Positions 32,401 through 41,920 of a stretch of 64,000 nucleotides of DNA are shown here, piece by piece; the first letter of the stretch is position 1, and every line of letters starts with the position of its first letter. Location of the stretch: assembly GCA_003439945.1 (NCBI GenBank), contig QVRM01002055.1, forward strand, positions 1 through 64,000, read 5' to 3'. The notes under the pieces were generated by a model. That model had not been told where the DNA came from. It worked only from the letters and a program-made list of their open reading frames with translations, and did not search any database. The stretch comes from Dermanyssus gallinae (taxonomy: Eukaryota; Arthropoda; Arachnida; Mesostigmata; Dermanyssidae). A program made the translations under genes and the position numbers.

Positions 32401-35400
32401 ATGCATGTATTTTAATTATACGTACACAATAGAATGTTTCTGATACAAATGCATGTCCTGCGAGTAGGTGTTCGACTCGATCACGGTGCTTCGAAACGAA
32501 CAGGAGCGTCAATTACGCCTCGGGTATTTTATTATACACCCCTGCTCACGTTTCAAGTAAGTATTTATGCAATCTTTGGGCTTAGCTTAACAATATGCAA
32601 AAAGCCTTAATTACGATGTAGGTGACGCACTGAGCAAGATAAATGTATCTTGTCCAACGAAAATCTAAACGTCAGTAGAATAGCTTAAAAACTCTACGTG
32701 ACCCCAATGCATCAAGGTACAGTATAGCCTTTAATGGCTCTAGAGTCCAATCGGCTGCCACATTTTCCACGCTAAGCGTATATAGCGTATATTGGCTGTG
32801 TGCTGCCTTATTAAGACCACCCAGTTACTCGAGTCAAATGCGTTTTATTATAAGAACGCGTTTAAACGTAAAATTTTACTAACGACTCAAACTCAACTTG
32901 CATCGTTTTTCGTGACTAAAGATGACGTTAAAGTAGGCCAATCGTTATCAGAGGTGAAATCTCGTTGGCAGTTCGCGGACGTTAACTATGACGTAACTAT
33001 GACGCGCTTTCAAGCGGGACTCCGCGGGATATGCGTGATTGATGCGTACTGTGGGCATCTTATGTACTTGCAACAAATTGAAAGTTGGTCAGACTGTATG
33101 TATATCGACTCCTTATCGTAACATTGCCGCGGTTTCAACACCGGATTACGGGAGTCAGGACAGACGATGTCGACTACATGGCACCAAGCTACCACTGTTG
33201 CATTATACGTGGTCTATTCGACGTCTGTCGGCAAAACTAGTTCTCGGATAGCTGACTAACACCGAACTTCGGTTCGACTGGTTTGCTGGAATCGCTTGCT
33301 GATGTGTTACCAGTCTCAGGCCTGCTGCCTTGGCTGAATAGGCGTAACGGGCGAATGACGGCTTCATGAGAGAGCATTGCCACAGACACTCTATTTGGGT
33401 CTAAAATAGAGTTTGTCAAAGTGCAACTTTTACAAGGCAGGCGATTTGTTTTATGGAACTCGCTGCGGTTGGCGGTTCATCCAGGTGTTAGTTTACTTCG
33501 ATATCATGCGGGGGAGTGCTCCAGAGTTGAATCACTGGCGCCAGGCTGGCTTAATGACCGTGTTTTTGTGCATCATATTTGACTATATACCTGGCAAAGG
33601 TGATTAATAAATAAATAAATAAAAGTTTACATCGTTCGTTAGCGGTCGCGAGCGACGAAATTGCTTCTCCTCAAGTGTGAGCAAGTGACTGCTTTACTGC
33701 GCGCTCGAGAGCTTTGAAGTGCGCTTGAAGCCGATCAGACGTTGGGGGGCCAATATATTCTTGGACCAATATATACGTACTTAATTAATCACTAATTAAT
33801 TGTCAGACTAAACTGGGACGTAGTGATCGTGCTCGTGTTGGCAGTCAACATGGTGGTGCTTCCGATCGAGCTGGCCTTCTTCCCAAAGGATCAGACCTTT
33901 ATTGGGTGACGTTCAACCTGACCTCGTCGTTCACGTTTGCCATCGACATTGTGGTGCAGTTCCTCTCAGGTGAGCATGCTTATATGTTTCTGGCAACTGC
34001 GTGTATGGTGGTGTATGCACGCTTGTGTCTTATCATTTAACAAAAGCAGCTTTTTGAACGACTAATGGTCTAGCTTTTCTAGTTGTTTAGTTTAAGTTTC
34101 AATCGGTGTCATCTTAATTAGATACGTGTCGAACTGCAAACTGCAGACTAATTCGCAGGGATTTCTGTAGAACAGAAAACGCCTTCGTTTGCACAATAGT
34201 AATTATTTTGTACACAAACGCGACAGATGACGAGAACCCATTAATCACATTTGAAAGGACAATAGATTATGAATTTAAACATTCTTCTGTCCTTTTCGAA
34301 AGCAGCGTACGGTTTGCTACATACGAATGCTGTTGCTTGCGGAATGCTAAATGATGCGCGACGGCGTTTTCTGATCAATCATACTCGGAGAGTAGGAACT
34401 TAGTAAAACTAACTAGATAGTTAGCATGTTTGAGGAGTTGCTCTACTGCTTCAGAAGAGGATACCGTTTGTTTAATCTGCATGCTCGATACCCTAGGCGT
34501 AATCGAAGGAGAACGGATTCACCTGAGCCGCGCCTACCTGGCCAAACGCTACCTACGAACGTGGTTTGTTTTCGACTTTCTCGGCACGATACCGTTTGAC
34601 AACATCACCGCGTTATTCGGTCAAGCGGGCAACACAAAGCTGGGAAAAGTTTCCACCATTCTTGGTACCCTCAAACTGCTCCGACTTGCCTCTCTGGTTC
34701 GACACGTCAATCAGTGGCAGGATACGTACGTGAGTGACGTAGCGAAGGCCTGACTTACCGACTATAGCCAATGCGTTGCGTTGTCTCCCTTTGTTTACGT
34801 GCGAACATAGCAAATCATAACCTGGCTGCTGTCAGTTAACTAGGAGATTTATTGCCGATGCAGTTGCCTCACTCCGATCAAACTGCCTGTAGAGCAATCA
34901 CGATCTAAAGGTGAAGGCACGGCAAGTCGCGCGGAAAAAAAGAGAAAAAAATATGCAAGTCGTGTGACCTTCAGGCGACCTCGTGGACACGTTTACATAA
35001 ACATAATGTTACCTGTTCTACTTGCACAATGGCGAAGTAAACCTCCCTCCCACGAACTTACTCTTAGTTGCAAGTCGTTTATGGCATGATACACAGATGC
35101 GATGCAATTGAGATTAAGGATGGAAAACGCTGCTAGCTGAGCGTTAGTCATTATGGTGTTTGTTAACGCTACGGACACACAGTTGCCAGGTCAATTCAAC
35201 GCGCCGGTCGTATGTAAAGTTGGCGAATATTATCGTGTCGATCCTGCTGTTATCACACTTCAACGGCTGCCTGCTGTACTTCGTACCCATGTACCAGGAC
35301 TTCCCACAGGGCAGCTGGGTCCGCGCTTCAAACTTATTGGTAAAGTGTGTATACTTATAAGTAAATATCAGGCATGCAAATATATGCATTTTACTACTTC

Positions 35401-35704
35401 AACAAGAGAACACAAATTGCTTGGTAGAGTTGCATACTAGCTAATAAAACGTCAATTTGCTGCATTCAGGTGTGATGGTCCTGGTGCGATATGCTCACTC
35501 AGACGTTAGGATAGCAAATTTGTTAAATACTACTGCAGAACGTTTCTGTGAAAATGGTACGACCTTCCATGAACAAACAAAACAGGGCCCATAAGTGTGT
35601 ATCCTTTGAAAATATGCACGTTGCGCAATATTAAATAATATATGTTGACGATGAATGTTATAAATTGATAACACTTCATCGCCAACGTCGTTACTTGCGT
35701 CATA

Positions 35705-35752
<48 letters not shown>

Positions 35753-37958
35753 ACGTCAATGCTTTCAGGAGAGGGATTGGTTTGACAAGTACGTGTGGTG
35801 TCTGTTCAGCGCTCTTTCGCAAATGATCTCAGTTGGCTTCGGCAAGGTGAATCTTGAGCGCACGGAAGAAGTCATTCTTTGCTGCTTCGTTCTTTTATCA
35901 GGTCTGTGCTGACTTTGGTGACTAACCAAAATAAAATATTGAGTACACCCGTCTATTAAATTTGCTTATAAATACGAGTCTTGTAGTGCTACTATATCTA
36001 TACAATGACACATATAGTGGATTCCTTTTAAAGGGTACGAAACGTCGTAAAAACCGAAACGGCTGCAATTTGAACATTCCTATTTGGGGTAGCCTAGGAA
36101 GACGTCTAGGAACGCGAATGATGAGTGTCCGGCGGGGTTGTACGCGGTGCGCAGCTGTGCGTTCCGACCAATGGACGTGGCACTGCACGCGAGGACATCG
36201 TGGCGTTAGCATAGGCTATGATTCGGCGACAGCAAGATGTTCTCCGATTTCTGATTGTGGAAGGCGTTCGACCGGCCGATAGTGTGCTCGACGGGTTGGG
36301 ATACTAGGAGGTGTTCGCGCTGTCTGTTCTGAAGAAGCCCAGCACACCGCAACAGAAACTGCGTATGGGGCTAGCACTGCAGCACCTGATCCGGTATAAT
36401 AAAGATCTCACTTTTCTGGAGCGGATTGTTACCGGTGGCGGGAGTTGATGCCGTCACTTCGAGATAGAGACAAATCGAAACAACATGCAATGGAAGCGTA
36501 CGTCGTTACCTCAGTTGGAACTTCCATTGCATGCATGTCCTGGCAACAATTCTAACGATCTGAAGGGCACTGTGGAGGGCGGGCTCTTGTCACAGCCGCA
36601 GGAATTCTGGGAACAAGAGATTCTTCGGATTGTGAAACAGTGGGGTGCTTATGCTTAGGCCTTTGGTGATTACTTTTGAATAAATACTTTACACCCACAG
36701 TGTCGTTTCGTACCTTTTCATTTGAACCCACTTTATACATACACACGACAAGGGAAAACGTGCCGCCCAGTTATTCCGTCAACAACTGGGCGGTAACTAT
36801 ACCTCTTCTAGAATCTCAAAACGTTGTTCCCTTAGAAAGTCGGGTCGGTGAATAGGGAGGTTGTGGAATCATAGAAATCGAAATTTTCATAAAATATTCC
36901 TAAATCAGTAACGATGTGTGCGCCGGTGCGTAATGGAGAATCTAAGACTGCTTGCCCATAGCTCAGGCCTCTTGCGCCGGACGTTTTCGCGCAATCGTCT
37001 GGCGCAATTTCGTTGTAGCACTTCTCATTGGCCGTGGAACTAAAAGGCAAAGTTTCGTAGAAGACGTAGTCAAAAAAGACTATAAAGAGAACCTTGGTAT
37101 TGGGTCTGCCCTGCATTTTTTTATTGATTTTCTTTCTGGTGGCATCAATTGTAGAGTTGAAGTTTGGACTCGACGTCGTAAACATCGATGACCATTTCTC
37201 ATGAACCGTCTCCTGTAATTACCTCTATCAATCCAGGGACTTCTGCTCTCCCCGGAAGGTTGAAAATCAAATACTTCCCGATGAACGTTAATTGCTGAAA
37301 AGTTAATATTTTTGTTAAGAGCTTGCTGGCAATGTTCTGATGCATGAATTATCGGTCAAGACTGTTACAAATGATCTATAAGATATCTCCAATTCTTCAG
37401 CTATCACTCTAATAGTCATTCGGCCATTCTTGAGTAAGGTATCACAAACTTTCTTAGCGTTTCTTCTCAAACCATTTTAGACCTCTTCGCGTGCGTCGCG
37501 AAGGGGTACTACTCGATCATTAAAAGCAGTTTGTAATATTTTTACTATTTTATAACATCTGATTTTGTTCTTAACACAGAACTTTATGCAGATTTGTTGC
37601 TTCTTCTTTTTCGGCTCCTTAAAAATCGCCAAAGTTTCACCTTCGTTTTCTTAACTTCTCTAAAAGTCAAACAATAAACGCCGTCATCGACCGGCGCGAA
37701 ATTGGGCCTATGTGTAACTGGTGCAAAGCAATCAGCCGGGAGACCTTGGTGGTGTCTGTCTATATATATATATATATATATAATGGTATTTTGAATTTTA
37801 AAACTTTAATACACATCATCAAGGTAAATGTGTATATACGAGAATATTTAAATTTTAGAAATTGAACAGACACCACCAAGGTCTTCCAATTGATTGCCTT
37901 TCAACAGTTACACATAGGCCCAATTTTAAACCAAACTATGGCGGCGTTCATTGTTAGA

Positions 37959-38011
<53 letters not shown>

Positions 38012-38963
38012 TATTCGTTGGAGAAAAGTCGCCTGAAATTAATGTATACTGATTAACCAACGTTTACAGGCACGGTCGGCTTTGGCGTTCTGCTGGCGAA
38101 CGGAACGGCCATTGTTCAGAGCTTCGGTGCGACGAAAAGAGCACATGCAGAGCTGGTAAGTAGCCTCGATTCTTGCTACAGCTCGTTACTATAAGCATTT
38201 TATAAAGCAGTAAAAAAATGTATGCGCTTGTTGTTGTTCGTAACACAGGTGGCGGAAGTGAGAGAGTACATGGAGTATAAGAGGCTACCTCAACCGTTAC
38301 GGGCTCGTATAATTGATTACTTCGAAAACCGTTATCGAGGGCACTACTTCAGAGAAGCGAGAATCTTCAATGAGCTCTCGGAGGTTCTTCGTGAAGATCT
38401 CCTGTACCACAGCTGTCGCTCGCTACTCAAAAAGGTACAAATGAGTAAAGTATCCTACATTACTGAAGGGCAATTGTCGATTATCAACGACAGCTTTATT
38501 TTGTCTATGCCCGCGGTTACGAATACAATCGCATACACTACATCGCTCAGTAACGTTGCTTTAAACGTAATTTCCCAACACAAACCTCAACAAGCCAACA
38601 TGTGATCTAGGACCTGCATGTCATGACGACAAAGCTGCAGGTCATCATGGCAGTGCATTCAACCGCATTTAAAAATCCATATACCCACACTTACATTTAA
38701 TGACTTAAAACTTAAACTGCACTGTTCCGCCCTTAAAGAGCTAAGTATTTACATCCCTAGCTAAAATGGTTTGCGGCCAACAGGCATGTATTTAATCATA
38801 AACATTAGAGATCAGGTCGGAAACATGCTGCCGTACCAAGATTGCGAATAAAAGACTACAAATGGAAGTATTTCGTAGTCGCATTGATACGCTGATGTAA
38901 ACGGCCTGATAACCTAGTTGGGTCCTCCGAAATTAGTATCGTATGTTTGTATGAGCATTTACG

Positions 38964-39026
<63 letters not shown>

Positions 39027-39640
39027 ATCGGTGCTTTGTCGTCTACACCTTTAGCAGCGTTCGAATTGTTTGTGACACCTCAATATCAGGGCAATGTGTC
39101 TTTGTGTGCTGGCGCGATTAAGTCGTGAACAGGACCCAGCAGCAGCTGGCTTGCAGCGGTTGTTGGGAGCACTTGTTCGTGTGTCTATGATGATGGTTAG
39201 CATAGTAGCACGGTGATGATGATGGTGGTGATGATGATGATGATATAGTGATCACCGTCATGCTGTGTCAGGGTGACACATATCTCACACATGTTGTACA
39301 CACCGGGCGCAGTGGACGAGATTTGTCCTGCATGCCGCAATTCTATGGGGCATACATGACTGCTGCTGCTGCTGCCGCCACCGCCGCCGCTACCGAGCAC
39401 GAGATCTGAGATTCAGAGAGGCAGATCTTTACAGAGCTTGCGCTAACACCACCGGTGCGCCTAGAACAAGGATCTCATAGTCTCATAGATGGACTGACAC
39501 ACTGACAGGCGAACGGATAGGCTGTAGACCTGTCATCGGGTAAACAGGTTAGTTGGGATGCCACATGGCTGTGACACAATGTTGCTTACTGGCGACTTCT
39601 GGGGCTGCTTTTATTATATTGGCTGAGTTGCTGTTGTTAA

Positions 39641-39680
<40 letters not shown>

Positions 39681-41865
39681 GCTGCTGCAACTGCTGTAGT
39701 TACTGTCGTGTCAGCAGTTTGACCGAAATCCTTCTGATTAATCGGTCACTTGGTATGCAGGTATTCATCCCCCCCCCCCCCCCCCGTCACCAAGCAGGGC
39801 CCGCTTCAAAACTAGCAAGAAGGGATACCCGAACATATCCTGTCAGGTGTGACAAATCGGACGGACCGACGGGTGCAGTCCCACCTGTCCGCTGAACTTG
39901 CCCTATTATTAAAGCTAACTAGGTGGAGAACTAGGTGAGAATAGCTAGGTGGAAACCGTGAAGTAACGAGGACACACATTTACACTTCACAATTGGATTT
40001 GCGCCGGCTCGTGTTCGAGCGAGCGCCTTTGGGCTGCCTGACTTTATAACTACGACTTTTATCAACAAGATTTGTAATCAAACTCTTAATCGGTGATTAA
40101 TGCTCCGGAAATTTTTTTCGCTAGCGTTTTTCAATCGAATGCCATGTTAGTTTTAATAACGAGACACAGGTGATCAGCGCCCGGACTTGATGTATAATAA
40201 TCGTTGCGAGTGATAATATTTGTCGCGTTCGAGTGTATATGTACAGTTAGCGTTGGCTGATTTCCTTGTTGTCGATAAAAAAAAACAGTCGAAAGAACCT
40301 TGGTGTTGGATCTGTTCCGTCTGAATGTTTTCGGTGGGCTCTCTCCTCGGAAGCACCACTGGGCGGGTTGAGCTTTGGTGTCGATGTCGTAACCATATAC
40401 CACTGACTCGTTTTTTGTTGTCACTCTTTGAGAGAATGCAGGGTCTGCTGCCTAAAGGTTTAATTCAGATATTTCCCGTTTCTAGTACAGAACCTGATGC
40501 GGATGTGTTGCTTCACAATTGTCGGCTCTTTATAATCAACGTACCTCGTTTTCTCTACTCCTGTGAACCAAACTCAAACAATAACAGCTGAAGTTGGCCT
40601 GTGTGCAGCTGATGAATGGCACTTCTAAGCAAAATAAACCGAACAATCATGGCGTTTTTGCTTCAATTTGTTTAATGCAAAACTACTAAAACATGCCGGT
40701 CCATCTTCGTACAATAGGTTGGACAGAAAGTAATTGGATGTATTTTTAGATCTCTCATCTTTGGAAGTCACGCGTCTGAGAAGTCTGCTATGCCTACAAA
40801 ACAAATGTATTTGTTGGCACCGAACTGTAGAATCTTCACGAGCTCTGTAAAGTGATCTTATTCTTTGTTTCTGCTATATGGATTCTGTCAAAAGGGATAG
40901 TGAAAACGTCCAGTTATGGGCGGAAACTTTGTATGAGTTCAAACTTGCGTTTTCGAACAACGTTCGAACAAACAGAGCACTTGCTTTTTCGAAAACTGTT
41001 TGAACTATTTTGCCAATAAGCTATCGAGCAAAGTGGCTAGTGGCAATACCGTTGTCTTGCATACGGGAGGTCGCAGGTACACGACATAGACCGGCCACTT
41101 TTCAATTGGCTTTCGTGGTTTCTAATTTAGACAAGGTGAATGCCGGAGTGGACTATTATCGGCCATAATCGGACAAAACAACGGGGAGCACAGAATGCAA
41201 TTAGTTCGGTAAGTTGCGTTTCGGACTTAAGCCCTCTTGATGAACCTCGCTTTTGAGGACCTATTATACTCGAGGAAGTCCGCTTGCGCAAAACAGTGAA
41301 TCCCCGAGTGACTACCCGTCACTTAGCCATGAAGGTTGGGATATTTGAACCAATGATTGCGTCATGGGTTGCGCGAGCGCAATGATGAAAATGAAACATC
41401 TAGCAAAATACTTTTCTTGACTTGCCAGAGGCAACGAGCATCCGTTCTTGAACTAAGACGTTCCCCGTGACAAAAATGGTTCATTTACGACAACGTCAAA
41501 CATACATCATTTTGGTGCGCTCCAGTGCAACCCCCCGAAAAACGTCAAAAAGACTAATCTATTCACGCAAAGTTTGCTCTATGTTTGGATAGGATGGCCA
41601 TCGTCCACCATTTATTTCTTACTAGTGGCCAAAGGATAGACAATGGGTGTCTACTGTGATCAGTTCGGCCGATTGTTTTCTGCCCTCCGAGGGCAGAGAC
41701 ACAGTCTTATAAAAAAGGAGACGGTCGGTCTATCACTTGTTAGATGTCTGCAGAACTATCTGCAGGGCAAAATAACGTTTGCCAGAAGCATAACAACACA
41801 CGTGGAGACATTGCCCATATGCAGAAATCCAGAATACCAAGAAATATCAGAATTAGTTGTCTTTG

Positions 41866-41920
<55 letters not shown>

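Noticed and set aside
32163..32512. Open frames with long Tyr-Ile runs (also near 30790, 38918, 41643, 50066, 51721, 55028, 62530)
   Set aside because: They are translations of (TA)n tracts; no codon bias, homology or splice context.
33388..33480. LFGS-like string as the missing pre-S1 channel exon
   Set aside because: Only four residues match well, the acceptor phase does not fit, and the GT after CCAG leaves the wrong phase. A non-canonical AT donor was considered but lacks matching branch-point or acceptor signals.
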